From assembly GCA_900541045.1 (NCBI GenBank), contig UQID01000001.1:1-64000 (forward strand): 64,000 nt of DNA, given 5' to 3'. A program made the translations under genes and the position numbers. Of this stretch, positions 26,721 to 35,379 are shown piece after piece. The first letter of the stretch is position 1, and every line of letters starts with the position of its first letter. Below the pieces are notes generated by a model. That model was not told the DNA's origin. It did not search any database and saw only the letters and a list, made by a program, of their open reading frames with translations. This DNA comes from an uncultured Collinsella sp. (GTDB lineage: Bacteria > Actinomycetota > Coriobacteriia > Coriobacteriales > Coriobacteriaceae).

Positions 26721-26792
26721 AAGGTGAGGACCGTGAGCGGCAGTGACAGTACCAGCAAGGCAGGGCGATGTCTGCCGGCGCAGGTCCACCTT
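26721..26792 (+). promoter_or_regulatory. Structured 5' leader of mgtA (candidate regulatory RNA)
   Basis: AAGGTGAGGACC (26721-26732) pairs with GGTCCACCTT (26783-26792), apart from a 2-nt bulge, closing a ~50-nt domain that holds an inner stem GGCAG / CTGCC. It lies 60 nt before the mgtA start. Magnesium transporters are often controlled by leader RNAs, but the M-box consensus was not recognised here. Confidence 0.4.
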
Positions 26793-26851
26793 AATGGCGG
26801 GCGTCGCGGCTAGACGGCTCTGCATCCGATCGACAGAACGGAGCAAGGCAA

Positions 26852-29620
26852 TTGAAGAAGCTGAATATGCGCCATACGCCATCTGCAGTCCAGGCGCAAA
26901 ACGAACTGATCAGGCATCGTGCAGAGGGCCGCATCCAGCATGCGGCAACTATCCCGCTGATGGACGCCATGTCCTGGGTGGGCTCGAACCTGGGTGGTCT
27001 GGACCGCGACGAGGTCGCGCACAGCGAGGCCGATAACGGACGCAACGTGGTCACGCGCGGCAAGAAAAAGTCGCTTGTCCGCAAGCTCGCGGATGCATTC
27101 GTCAATCCCTTTACGGCAATCCTGTTTTTCCTAGCCATTATCTCGGCAACGACGGACATGATATTCCCGGCGTTGTCGATGATGGGCAACACGCCGGAGG
27201 ACTTTGACCCGCTGACGGTGATTATCATCACCACGATGGTGGTTCTTTCGGGCACGCTGCGCTATGTCCAGGAAGCGCGTAGCGGCAATGCGGCCGAAAA
27301 GCTGCTCGACATGATCACGACCACCGTGACGGTCACCCGCAAGGATGTCCCCAGGACCGAGATTCCCATCGACGACGTGGTGGTCGGCGACATCGTGCAT
27401 CTGTCCGCCGGTGACATGATTCCCGCCGACGTGAGGATTATCGAGGCCAAGGACCTCTTTGTGGGCCAGGCCAGCCTGACGGGCGAGAGCGAGCCGGTCG
27501 AGAAGGTCCCCACGACCTGCACCGAGTCCGATTCGGCCACGTCGTTCGAGAACATTGCCCTCATGGGCAGCAGCGTGATATCGGGCAGCGCGACGGCGCT
27601 CGTCTTTAGCGTGGGCGAGCAGACCCTGTTTGGTTCCATGGCGTCGAGCCTGTCCGACGACGCTGCGGAGACGAGCTTTTCCAAGGGCGTCAACAGCGTC
27701 TCGTGGGTGCTCATCCGCTTTATGATGGTAATGGTTCCGTTTGTCTTTTTGATCAACGGCGTCACGAAGGGCAATTGGCTCGATGCCGGCCTGTTCGCCA
27801 TCAGCATTGCCGTGGGTCTGACGCCCGAGATGCTGCCCATGATCGTTACCACGTGCCTTGCCAAGGGCGCGGTTGCCATGAGTAAAAAGCAGACGATCGT
27901 TAAGAACCTCAACTCGATTCAAAACTTTGGCGCGATGGACGTGCTGTGCACCGACAAGACCGGCACGCTTACGCAGGACCAGGTGGTGCTGGAGTATCAC
28001 TGGAACATCGACGGCCAGGAGGATTCGCGCGTTTTGCGCCACGCCTACCTCAACAGCTATTTCCAGACGGGCTACAAGAATCTGATGGATCTGGCGATCA
28101 TCAAGTGCACGGAGGAAGAGGAGCAAAACGACCCGAGTCTCACCGATCTTTCCGAGGCCTACGTGAAGGTCGATGAGGTGCCGTTCGACTTTACGCGCCG
28201 TCGCCTCACCACGGTGGTGCGCGATCGCAGCGGCAAGACCCAGATGGTTACCAAGGGCGCGGTCGAGGAAATGCTGTCGGTGTGCTCGCATGCCGAGATC
28301 GACGGCGGCGTTCATGTGCTGGACGACGAGGTGCGCGAGCGCATTCTGGCGACAGTTTCCGACCTTAATGACGACGGTTTCCGTGTGCTGGCGATTGCTC
28401 AAAAGTCCAACCCGTCACCCGCCGGTGCCTTTAGCGCCGAGGATGAGCGCGACATGGTCCTAATCGGCTACCTGGCCTTTTTGGATCCGCCCAAAGAGTC
28501 GACGGCCGATGCGATCGAGGCGCTGCGCAATCACGGCGTTGCCACCAAGATCCTGACTGGCGACAACGAGAAGGTTACGCGTACCATCTGCAAACAGGTG
28601 GGGCTGCAGGTCAACAACATGTTGCTCGGCAGTGACATCGCTGACATGGATGACGCCGAGCTCGCTCGCCGGGCCGAGGATGTGCAGGTCTTCGCCAAGC
28701 TCACGCCCGACCAAAAGTCGCGCGTCGTTTCCGTCCTGCGTGCGAACGGGCATGTGGTGGGCTATATGGGCGACGGTATCAACGACGCCTCAGCCATGAA
28801 GTCGTCTGACATCGGCATCTCGGTCGACACGGCCGTCGACGTTGCTAAGGAGTCCGCCGACATCATCTTGCTCGAGAAGGATCTGATGGTGCTCGAGGAG
28901 GGCATCGTCGAGGGGCGTAAGACCTACGCCAACATGATCAAGTACATCAAGATGACCGCGAGCTCCAACTTCGGCAACATGTTCAGCGTACTTGCCGCGT
29001 CTGCCCTGCTGCCGTTCTTGCCCATGATGAGCATTCAGCTGATCTTGCTCAATTTGATTTATGACTGCAGCTGCCTGGCGATTCCCTGGGACAACGTGGA
29101 CGAGGAGTTCCTGCGCGTGCCACGTGCCTGGGATGCCTCGAGTGTCGGCAGGTTCATGATCTGGATTGGGCCCACCAGCTCCATCTTCGACTTTATGACC
29201 TACATCTTTATGTACTTTGTCTTCTGCCCCCTGTTTGTGAGCCACGGTGTACTGTTCAACGAGCTGGCGAGCGTCTACTCGGGTGCCGCGCTGGAGCAGA
29301 TGCAGCTGGCCTACATCGCGCTGTTCCAGGCTGGTTGGTTCGTCGAATCCATGTGGAGCCAGACTTTGGTTATCCATATGATTCGCACGCCCAAGTTGCC
29401 GTTTATCCGGAGTCGTGCCTCGGCTCCGGTGATGTTGCTCACGATGACCGGCATTGCACTGCTCACGCTGATCCCGTTTAGCCCGCTTGGCCCCACGCTG
29501 GGTCTGGGAGCACTGCCCATCGAGTACTTCTTGTTCCTGATTCCGTGCATCTTGCTGTACATGGCGCTGGCGACGAGCCTTAAGAAGGCCTATGTCAAGC
29601 GTTACGGCGAGCTGCTGTAG
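26852..29620 (+). CDS. mgtA: Magnesium-translocating P-type ATPase (MgtA/MgtB)
   Basis: 922 residues from TTG at 26852 (GGAGCAAGGCAA just upstream). It shows the P-IIIB hallmarks: actuator TGESEPVEK, PEMLPMIVTTCLAKGAVAMS, LNSIQNFGAMDVLCTDKTGT with the phosphorylated Asp at 368, KLTPDQKSRVV, and GDGINDASAM. Ten membrane helices are expected, the last six after residue ~690. It imports Mg2+ using ATP. A structured leader lies upstream and a 51-residue membrane protein gene 28 nt downstream, which may modulate the pump as MgtS/MgtR do in enterobacteria (analogy only). Confidence 0.93.
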   Translation: MKKLNMRHTPSAVQAQNELIRHRAEGRIQHAATIPLMDAMSWVGSNLGGLDRDEVAHSEADNGRNVVTRGKKKSLVRKLADAFVNPFTAILFFLAIISATTDMIFPALSMMGNTPEDFDPLTVIIITTMVVLSGTLRYVQEARSGNAAEKLLDMITTTVTVTRKDVPRTEIPIDDVVVGDIVHLSAGDMIPADVRIIEAKDLFVGQASLTGESEPVEKVPTTCTESDSATSFENIALMGSSVISGSATALVFSVGEQTLFGSMASSLSDDAAETSFSKGVNSVSWVLIRFMMVMVPFVFLINGVTKGNWLDAGLFAISIAVGLTPEMLPMIVTTCLAKGAVAMSKKQTIVKNLNSIQNFGAMDVLCTDKTGTLTQDQVVLEYHWNIDGQEDSRVLRHAYLNSYFQTGYKNLMDLAIIKCTEEEEQNDPSLTDLSEAYVKVDEVPFDFTRRRLTTVVRDRSGKTQMVTKGAVEEMLSVCSHAEIDGGVHVLDDEVRERILATVSDLNDDGFRVLAIAQKSNPSPAGAFSAEDERDMVLIGYLAFLDPPKESTADAIEALRNHGVATKILTGDNEKVTRTICKQVGLQVNNMLLGSDIADMDDAELARRAEDVQVFAKLTPDQKSRVVSVLRANGHVVGYMGDGINDASAMKSSDIGISVDTAVDVAKESADIILLEKDLMVLEEGIVEGRKTYANMIKYIKMTASSNFGNMFSVLAASALLPFLPMMSIQLILLNLIYDCSCLAIPWDNVDEEFLRVPRAWDASSVGRFMIWIGPTSSIFDFMTYIFMYFVFCPLFVSHGVLFNELASVYSGAALEQMQLAYIALFQAGWFVESMWSQTLVIHMIRTPKLPFIRSRASAPVMLLTMTGIALLTLIPFSPLGPTLGLGALPIEYFLFLIPCILLYMALATSLKKAYVKRYGELL

Positions 29621-29648
29621 TGACTTCGATGTAGAGAGGAGCGTTTAC

Positions 29649-29804
29649 ATGAACTGGGCTCAGATTTGGATCGATTTGTTTGGGACTACGGAGTGGCTTG
29701 GGCTCAACATGGGCTTTTGGGTGGCCAATGGTGTTGTCCTGGTGATTGTCATCATTATGAACGTCATCTTTTGGAGCATGAAGCCGCTGCCCAAGGACGA
29801 ATAA
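29649..29804 (+). CDS. 51-residue membrane protein beside mgtA
   Basis: ATG at 29649 after GAGAGGAG. MNWAQIWIDLFGTTEWLG is amphipathic, followed by one strong membrane helix (VVLVIVIIMNVIFW) and a short charged tail (KPLPKDE). It is not a shadow: it has its own strong ribosome binding site and is positioned tightly after mgtA. No family recognised; it could stabilise or regulate the pump. Confidence 0.75.
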   Translation: MNWAQIWIDLFGTTEWLGLNMGFWVANGVVLVIVIIMNVIFWSMKPLPKDE

Positions 29805-29859
29805 CATGCATGGGATTGCCTGCGCCGCTGTGCCAAAATAAACACTCGAATGATGTATA

Positions 29860-29892
29860 AATGTGACAAAGGGACGGTCCCTTTGTCACATT
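29860..29892. repeat. REP-like perfect palindrome
   Basis: AATGTGACAAAGGGA / TCCCTTTGTCACATT is a 15-bp perfect stem with a 3-nt loop (CGG) between mgtA's operon and dus. Same family as 22004. There is no T-tract. Confidence 0.75.
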
Positions 29893-29905
29893 GATTTGAA
29901 AGTTG

Positions 29906-30865
29906 ATGTTGATGATTCTATCGCTGGCCCCCATGGAGGGGATTACCGGGCATGTGTTCCGCCGCGTGCATGCAGAATGCTTTGGTGCGCTCGACTGCTA
30001 CTACACGCCGTTTTTGCCGCCGCCGCGGGTGGGCAATCGCTTTGGCGGCAAGGCGTTTAAGGAGGTCGATCCTGCCAATAACCAGGGGCTTAACGTGGTG
30101 CCTCAGCTCATGTCCAAGAACGCGGATGAGTTTGTGTGGGCGGCACAGGTGCTCGCCGACATGGGATACCACGAGGTCAACCTCAACTTGGGATGTCCCT
30201 CGGGAACAGTCGTTGCCAAGGGCAAGGGTTCGGGTTTCTTGCGCAACCTGGATGAGCTCGAGGTGTTTTTGAGCGACGTGTGCGAGCGCTCACCACTGCC
30301 GGTGTCGGTAAAGACCAGGCTGGGGCTTGAGAGCGATGCTGAGTACGAGCGCGTGCTCGATCTCTACTGTCGTATGCCGCTTGCCGAGCTGATCGTGCAT
30401 CCGCGCGTGCAAAAGGATCGCTATACGGGCTCGCCGCGCAAAGAGTATTATGGCGAGACGCTTGAGCGGGCGCCGTTCCCGGTAGCCTATAACGGCGACA
30501 TTTTTGACCTCGAGGACATGGATGCGCTGGTTGCTGCCTATCCCGACACGCGCCATGTAATGCTGGGCCGCGGTCTGCTTGCAAACCCTGCGCTGGCACG
30601 CATGGTAAACGGCGGCCCTGCCGCCACCGTCGCCGAGCTGCAACGTTTCCATGACACGCTGTTCGCGGCCTATGCAGAAGAGATTGGCGGCAACGCGGTC
30701 TTTCGCATGAAGGAGTGGTGGTTCTACGCCAAGTGCGCTTTCGCCGATCCCGCCACCGTCCATAAGATCGTGCGCAAGACCAAGAAGGTCGACGAATACC
30801 GCGCCGCCGTTGACCGCGTCTTCCGCGAGCAACCGCTCGCATCCGCAGCCCGCTTCCGCGGCTAG
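29906..30865 (+). CDS. tRNA-dihydrouridine synthase family protein
   Basis: 319 residues; several near starts exist (29903 TTG, 29906 ATG, 29912 ATG). TIM-barrel flavoenzyme with the LAPMEGITGHVFRR start, NLNLGCPSGTVVAKGKGSGF containing the catalytic Cys, KTRLG, and VMLGRGLLANPAL (FMN phosphate binding). It reduces uridines in tRNA D-loops with NADPH. The C-terminal helical domain is intact. Closest to the DusB/DusC-like group; the exact target position is not assignable. Confidence 0.9.
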   Translation: MLMILSLAPMEGITGHVFRRVHAECFGALDCYYTPFLPPPRVGNRFGGKAFKEVDPANNQGLNVVPQLMSKNADEFVWAAQVLADMGYHEVNLNLGCPSGTVVAKGKGSGFLRNLDELEVFLSDVCERSPLPVSVKTRLGLESDAEYERVLDLYCRMPLAELIVHPRVQKDRYTGSPRKEYYGETLERAPFPVAYNGDIFDLEDMDALVAAYPDTRHVMLGRGLLANPALARMVNGGPAATVAELQRFHDTLFAAYAEEIGGNAVFRMKEWWFYAKCAFADPATVHKIVRKTKKVDEYRAAVDRVFREQPLASAARFRG

Positions 30866-30870
30866 TTAGA

Positions 30871-30918
30871 CATCGGGGACGTTCTTTAGCGACTAGGCAT
30901 TTAAGAACGTCCCCGATG
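30871..30918. repeat. Palindrome with GGGGACGTTCTT core
   Basis: CATCGGGGACGTTCTT / AAGAACGTCCCCGATG, a 16-bp perfect match around a 16-nt loop, 5 bp after the dus stop. It shares its core with the palindrome at 55733. Confidence 0.75.
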
Positions 30919-30933
30919 ACTACCCGCAAAAGC

Positions 30934-30988
30934 TGTACACCAGCATCCAAAGATGTCGAAAAATGTCGACTTTGGATGCTGGTGTACA
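30934..30988. repeat. 19-bp perfect inverted repeat
   Basis: TGTACACCAGCATCCAAAG pairs perfectly with its reverse complement at 30970-30988. The 17-nt loop is itself a direct repeat, ATGTCGA-AAA-ATGTCGA. It lies 15 bp after another palindrome and between convergent genes. Confidence 0.75.
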
Positions 30989-31035
30989 TGTTTGGGTCGT
31001 ATGGGTTGGGGCCCTGGACGGACAGAGCGTGCGTA

Positions 31036-31281
31036 CTAGAGCAGGTTTTCCTGCACCCACGCGATGATGTCGCTCGATTCGTAGAGTGGTTTGCCGTCGA
31101 TGAACAGGCAGGGAACCTGGCGTTTTCCGCCGACGGCGATGAGTATCTGTTCGGCATCGGAATCGGTCGAGATATTGCGCTCGGGAATGGTCACGCCGTT
31201 ATCGGCCAAAAAGTGCTTGACCTTTAAGCAATACGGGCAGCCGGTCATAACGTACAGCGCGAGCTCGTGATTAGTAGCCAT
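31036..31281 (-). CDS. Glutaredoxin-like protein
   Basis: 81 residues; ATG at 31281 chosen for GGAGA 4-8 nt upstream. Thioredoxin fold with active-site motif TGCPYCLKV, the cis-Pro strand QVPCLFIDG and the C-terminal helix DIIAWVQENLL. Such proteins reduce mixed disulfides or serve NrdH-like roles in redox metabolism of low-glutathione bacteria. Monocistronic. Confidence 0.88.
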   Translation of the reverse strand: MATNHELALYVMTGCPYCLKVKHFLADNGVTIPERNISTDSDAEQILIAVGGKRQVPCLFIDGKPLYESSDIIAWVQENLL

Positions 31282-31332
31282 AGGTCTCCAATCGGTTGAG
31301 GTTTTGATTGAAATACCCAAAGCCGCCGCGGT

Positions 31333-32160
31333 CTATGCGCGCGTCAACGAAGACTCGATGGCCTGGACCAGAAACGCCGTGGCTCCGGTGCCGCAGGGCT
31401 TGTCGTAGTAGTCAACAAAGCGCTGGTCGGCAAGATAGCTGTGGGCGAGGCCCCGGTACGCCTCGTCTTGGGGCTCGCATCCCCAGTTGAGAGCAATCCA
31501 TCGACGGTGCATTGTAACCAGTTTTTGGGCTTCGTTGCTCTCTGGGTCGCCAATGCCCATGGCAATCGAGAGCTGGCCCAAAATGGCGCGTTCAAGTTCC
31601 TTCATGTCGTTCCATGTCTGAGGATCCATATCCAGTAACGTTTCGTTTGCTGCATCGATAGCCTCGTCGCCATAGCGCGCCCGCGCCTCGGCACCGTAGC
31701 GCTCCTCGTTTTCCTGCACGGAGCGCCAGCGCTCCAGTTGCGGCAGGACGGCGCCCATGAGCGAGACGGCTTCGTCGAGCGACATGCCGGTGTTTTGCGC
31801 CAGCCGCGGGGCGCAATCCTCGATCATCGCCTCCATGGTGGTGTCGTAGGTGTACTTGCCGTGGTCGTAGCACCACTTGCAGTAATGGTCGGTCGTGGCG
31901 CCCGTGGCATCGGTGCCGCAGTCGTCGGGCGTGAGTATCATGCCGCAGCTCTGGCAATAATGCTCGGGCATTTCGAGCAGGTGGGACAACGGCTCTCCGG
32001 TTACGGCGGCAATGAGCTTCATCATGTCGATGCCCGGGGTGACCTCGTCGCGCTCCCAACGGCTGACGGCTTGGCGCGTGACAAAGAGTTTGGCGGCGAG
32101 CTGCTCTTGGGTAAGGTGATGGGCACGACGGATGGCAATGAGCTTTTCTGCAAAGGCCAT
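31333..32160 (-). CDS. XRE-family regulator with zinc-ribbon and TipAS-like domain
   Basis: 275 residues. N-terminal helix-turn-helix (LTQEQLAAKLFVTRQAVSRW, residues ~16-35), then a four-Cys cluster HYCQSCGMIL ... HYCKWCYDHG (~67-97) typical of the 'putative zinc ribbon' domain, then a helical C-terminal half (DPETW-like DPQTWNDMKEL, NWGCEPQDEAYRGLAHSYLA) resembling the TipAS antibiotic-recognition fold. A ligand-responsive repressor or activator is likely. The target is unknown; TrmO is divergently transcribed 141 bp away. Confidence 0.85.
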   Translation of the reverse strand: MAFAEKLIAIRRAHHLTQEQLAAKLFVTRQAVSRWERDEVTPGIDMMKLIAAVTGEPLSHLLEMPEHYCQSCGMILTPDDCGTDATGATTDHYCKWCYDHGKYTYDTTMEAMIEDCAPRLAQNTGMSLDEAVSLMGAVLPQLERWRSVQENEERYGAEARARYGDEAIDAANETLLDMDPQTWNDMKELERAILGQLSIAMGIGDPESNEAQKLVTMHRRWIALNWGCEPQDEAYRGLAHSYLADQRFVDYYDKPCGTGATAFLVQAIESSLTRA

Positions 32161-32287
32161 AGCGGCTCCTTTCTGCTGGTTGATGGCTTAAGCATACGCG
32201 GCGGCAGGCGCCCTTCCAAGCAACCGTTGGTTGCATGACAGGAGTCCGCGGCGAAGAATTGCGCGCAACGCCCCACGCCTCCATGCC

Positions 32288-32293
32288 GTACAA
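32288..32293 (+). promoter_or_regulatory. -10 element for a probably leaderless trmO transcript
   Basis: TACAAT ends 8 nt before the ATG at 32302 and no Shine-Dalgarno is present. This spacing puts the transcription start at or next to the start codon, as in many actinobacterial leaderless mRNAs. Confidence 0.45.
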
Positions 32294-32301
32294 TGACCGG
32301 C

Positions 32302-33039
32302 ATGGAACCTATTGCACACATACATACCGACCTGCCGCAGAAGTTCGGCATTCCGCGCAACAGCTTTTTGGCGCCTCATCTGCAGGGACGCATCGTTTTT
32401 GAGCCGGAATTTGCCTCCAATGCAGCGGTTGAGGGTCTGGACTCCTTCTCTCACCTGTGGCTGTTGTGGCGCTTCGAAAACGGAACGCCCGGTGGCACGG
32501 CTAAGGACATAGCCGCCGATGCCAAAACGCAGGACAGATCCGGTACCAACGCAAAATGGTCGAAGACCGTGCGTCCGCCGCGCCTGGGTGGAGCCGAGCG
32601 TGTGGGCGTCTTTGCCACGCGCAGCCCGTTTCGCCCTAATCCCATCGGTCTCACCTGCGTCAAGCTCGATCGTGTCGAGTTCACCGACGATGGCCCCATC
32701 ATCCATGTGCTGGGGGCCGACCTGCGTGACGGCACGCCCATCTACGACATTAAGCCCTACATCCCGTTTGCGGACTGCCACCCGGATGCGACCGGCGGCT
32801 GGATTGAGGATGCTCCGTGGCAAGAGCTCGATGTTGAGTTCCCGCAAGCTCTGCAGGATATGGTCCCGCCCGCAAAGATTTCTGGCTTGGTCGAGGTTCT
32901 ACGCCAAGATCCGCGCCGCGCGGGCAGCAAGCACGAGCCAAACCGCGTCTATCATCTGGCCTACGCCGGGCTCGACATATCGTTTACGGTCGACGAAACC
33001 CAGCTAACCGTAGTCGCCGTCAACGACGCGCAAGACTAA
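32302..33039 (+). CDS. trmO: tRNA (N6-threonylcarbamoyladenosine37-N6)-methyltransferase TrmO (TsaA)
   Basis: 245 residues from ATG 32302 (an ATG at 32293 overlaps the -10 box). The TsaA domain contains FGIPRNSFL, GLDSFSHLWLLWRF, VGVFATRSPFRPNPIGLT and IYDIKPYIPFAD. It methylates t6A37 of tRNA using S-adenosylmethionine. The C-terminal extension (~175-245) also occurs in E. coli TrmO. No translation signal upstream, supporting a leaderless transcript. Confidence 0.92.
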   Translation: MEPIAHIHTDLPQKFGIPRNSFLAPHLQGRIVFEPEFASNAAVEGLDSFSHLWLLWRFENGTPGGTAKDIAADAKTQDRSGTNAKWSKTVRPPRLGGAERVGVFATRSPFRPNPIGLTCVKLDRVEFTDDGPIIHVLGADLRDGTPIYDIKPYIPFADCHPDATGGWIEDAPWQELDVEFPQALQDMVPPAKISGLVEVLRQDPRRAGSKHEPNRVYHLAYAGLDISFTVDETQLTVVAVNDAQD

Positions 33040-33150
33040 CCAGCCATTCGTCCGCACCCGTCAAATTAAGCGCCAAACTCCGCGCCAAAACCGCCCACGC
33101 TGGTGGACAATAACGCCTGCCAAAACAATCACTTTGCACGGGGGCTCAGC

Positions 33151-34365
33151 ATGAAATACGACTTTAGCTCGCTTATCGACCGCCACGGCATGGACTCCAT
33201 CGCCGTTGACTCCTGGGGCGAGATCCCCGGTATGGCTCCGAACGCACCCGACGAGGGCTTCGACCGCATTCCCATGTGGGTGGCCGACATGAATTTTGCC
33301 ACGGTGCCCACGGTCCAGGAGCACATCATTCAGCGCGCTCAGCATCCCATGTTTGGCTACTTTAACCCGCGCGCTGAGTACTTCGATCGCATCATCGAAT
33401 GGCAGGGCCGCCGCAATGGCGTCGAGGGCCTGCGCCCTGAACATATTGGCTACGAAAACGGCGTGCTGGGCGGGGTCGTGTCGACGTTGCGCGCGTATGT
33501 CCAGCCGGGCGATGCGGTGCTGGTCCATAGCCCCACCTACATCGGCTTTACCAAGTCCATCGAAGCCGCGGGCTATCGTATTGTCCACAGCCCGCTTAAA
33601 CTCGACGACCAAGGCGTGTGGCGCATGGACTTTGAGGACATGGAGCGCAAACTCGCCCAAAACCACATCCATGCCGCGGTGTTCTGCTCGCCGCACAATC
33701 CCTGCGGCCGCGTATGGGAGCGCGACGAGATCGAGCGCGCCGTGGACATTTATCGCCAGCACGATTGCGTGGTGATTTCGGACGAGATTTGGTCCGATAT
33801 CATCCTGCCGGGACACAAGCATATTCCGACGCAGTCGGTAAGCGAGGACGCCCGCATGCGCACGGTTGCCCTCTATGCGCCCAGCAAGACGTTCAACCTG
33901 GCGGGCCTGGTCGGCAGCTACCACATCATCTATAACGAGACGCTGCGCGACCGCGTGTGCGCCGTGTCCGACAAGACCCACTACAACGAGATGAACGTCC
34001 TCTCTATGCATGCGCTTATCGGTGCCTACCAGCCGCAGGGCTACGAGTGGGTGGACGAGCTCAACCAGGTGCTTGCCGGCAATATCGAGTACTTCTGCAA
34101 TTACGTGGACGAGCATTTTGAGGGCGTGTCCTATTCGCGTCCGCAGGGCACGTACATGGTGTTTCTGGACTGCACCGAGTGGTGCCGCGAGCATGGCCGC
34201 GATATTCAGTGGCTGCTCGACGAGGGGGCGCGCGTAGGCGTGGGATATCAGGACGGCCGCCCGTTCCACGGGCCCTGCCACATTCGCGTGAATCTGGCGC
34301 TGCCGCTTTCGCGCGTAAGGGAAGCGTGCGACCGCCTGGACCGCTACGTTTTTAATGCACGGTAA
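33151..34365 (+). CDS. MalY/PatB-type aminotransferase / cystathionine beta-lyase
   Basis: 404 residues; ATG 33151 follows GGGGG. Fold-type I PLP enzyme: MWVADMNFATVP (MalY/PatB hallmark), ENGVLGGVVSTLRAY, SPHNPCGRVWE, and the PLP Lys in APSKTFNLAGL (near 250). Cleaves cystathionine/cysteine to give thiol, pyruvate and ammonia; some homologues also act as repressor partners. It stands alone with no sulfur genes adjacent. Confidence 0.9.
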   Translation: MKYDFSSLIDRHGMDSIAVDSWGEIPGMAPNAPDEGFDRIPMWVADMNFATVPTVQEHIIQRAQHPMFGYFNPRAEYFDRIIEWQGRRNGVEGLRPEHIGYENGVLGGVVSTLRAYVQPGDAVLVHSPTYIGFTKSIEAAGYRIVHSPLKLDDQGVWRMDFEDMERKLAQNHIHAAVFCSPHNPCGRVWERDEIERAVDIYRQHDCVVISDEIWSDIILPGHKHIPTQSVSEDARMRTVALYAPSKTFNLAGLVGSYHIIYNETLRDRVCAVSDKTHYNEMNVLSMHALIGAYQPQGYEWVDELNQVLAGNIEYFCNYVDEHFEGVSYSRPQGTYMVFLDCTEWCREHGRDIQWLLDEGARVGVGYQDGRPFHGPCHIRVNLALPLSRVREACDRLDRYVFNAR

Positions 34366-34509
34366 GCGTGCGCTGCATGCGGGGTCTTCTGCCAAGTCGG
34401 CCGGAAGGCCCCGCATGGTAAAACGTCTGTAACCATTGGGTACTCGTGTGGTTTTGTTTGCTATTATCTTTAACCATTTCAGTCTGTAAACAGGATCGTC
34501 TGGAGTTCG

Positions 34510-35379
34510 ATGAAAAGACCCCGTCGCTCGGCTGCCATTTCGTTGTTTGTCGCGCTTGCAGTGGCGAGTGCCTTTGTCATAGCGATGGCCGGCTGTTCCG
34601 GGCACAATGGCGAAGCCTCGACGCCAGCATCAAAAGTCCCGGACGCCTCGCAGGCCAAAGACGACAATCTTAAGACGCTCAACGTCGGCAGCGACCTCTA
34701 TCCACCGTTTGTGTATGCCGACGAGTACGGCGATATCGTTGGCCTGGACGTCGAGATATTAACCGAGGCTTTGGCCCGCATTGGTTACAAGCCAAAATAC
34801 CAGCTGATCGATTGGGAAAAGAAGAAAGAACTGCTGGCGAGTGGCGAGCTCGATTGCGTCATGGGCAGCTTTAGCATGACGGGTCGCGAAAACGAGTATC
34901 GTTGGGCCGGCCCGTACCTTGCGAGCCGTCAGGTGGTCGCGGTCGACCCCCAGAGCGATATCTACACGCTTGCCGATCTTGAGGATAAGATCGTGGCGGT
35001 TCAGTCCACCACCAAGCCCGAGGGCATTTTGCTCAATCGCACAAATGAAAACGTTCCGCAGATCAAGGAACTCTATTGCTTTTCGGACCGTTCGTGCCTG
35101 AACCCGGCGCTCGTCGAGGGCCTGGTCGACGCCATCGCCGCGCATGAGTCCTTGCTGCTTACCTACGAAAAAGATTATGGCGTAACGTATCGAATTTTGG
35201 ATGAGCCGCTGCTAGAGGTTGGTTTGGGCACCGCTTTCGATATCAACGATACGCGCGGCATCGACGTCAAGCTCACCCATGCCTACCAAGAAATGCTTGC
35301 CGATGGCACCATGGAACGCCTGGCGTCAAAGTACTTTGATGACCCTTCACCATTTTTGAATGTGGAGGGCCTGTCATGA
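34510..35379 (+). CDS. Family 3 extracellular solute-binding lipoprotein
   Basis: 289 residues. Lipoprotein signal with lipobox MAGC near residue 28. SBP_bac_3 domain: LNVGSDLYPPFVYADEYGDI, GLDVEILTEALARIGY, SGELDCVMGSFSMTGRE, KIVAVQSTTKPEG. It binds an amino-acid-like ligand outside the cell. Its stop overlaps the start of a hybrid histidine kinase (ATGA), and no ABC permease is nearby, so it most likely acts as a sensor module for that kinase rather than in transport. Confidence 0.9.
   Translation: MKRPRRSAAISLFVALAVASAFVIAMAGCSGHNGEASTPASKVPDASQAKDDNLKTLNVGSDLYPPFVYADEYGDIVGLDVEILTEALARIGYKPKYQLIDWEKKKELLASGELDCVMGSFSMTGRENEYRWAGPYLASRQVVAVDPQSDIYTLADLEDKIVAVQSTTKPEGILLNRTNENVPQIKELYCFSDRSCLNPALVEGLVDAIAAHESLLLTYEKDYGVTYRILDEPLLEVGLGTAFDINDTRGIDVKLTHAYQEMLADGTMERLASKYFDDPSPFLNVEGLS

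Noticed and set aside
26582..26851. M-box magnesium riboswitch
   Set aside because: A paired leader is visible, but the conserved M-box core sequence was not found; it is listed only as an unclassified leader.
33061..34605. 514-codon ORF antisense to the MalY/PatB gene
   Set aside because: Shadow; the plus-strand gene has all PLP-enzyme motifs.
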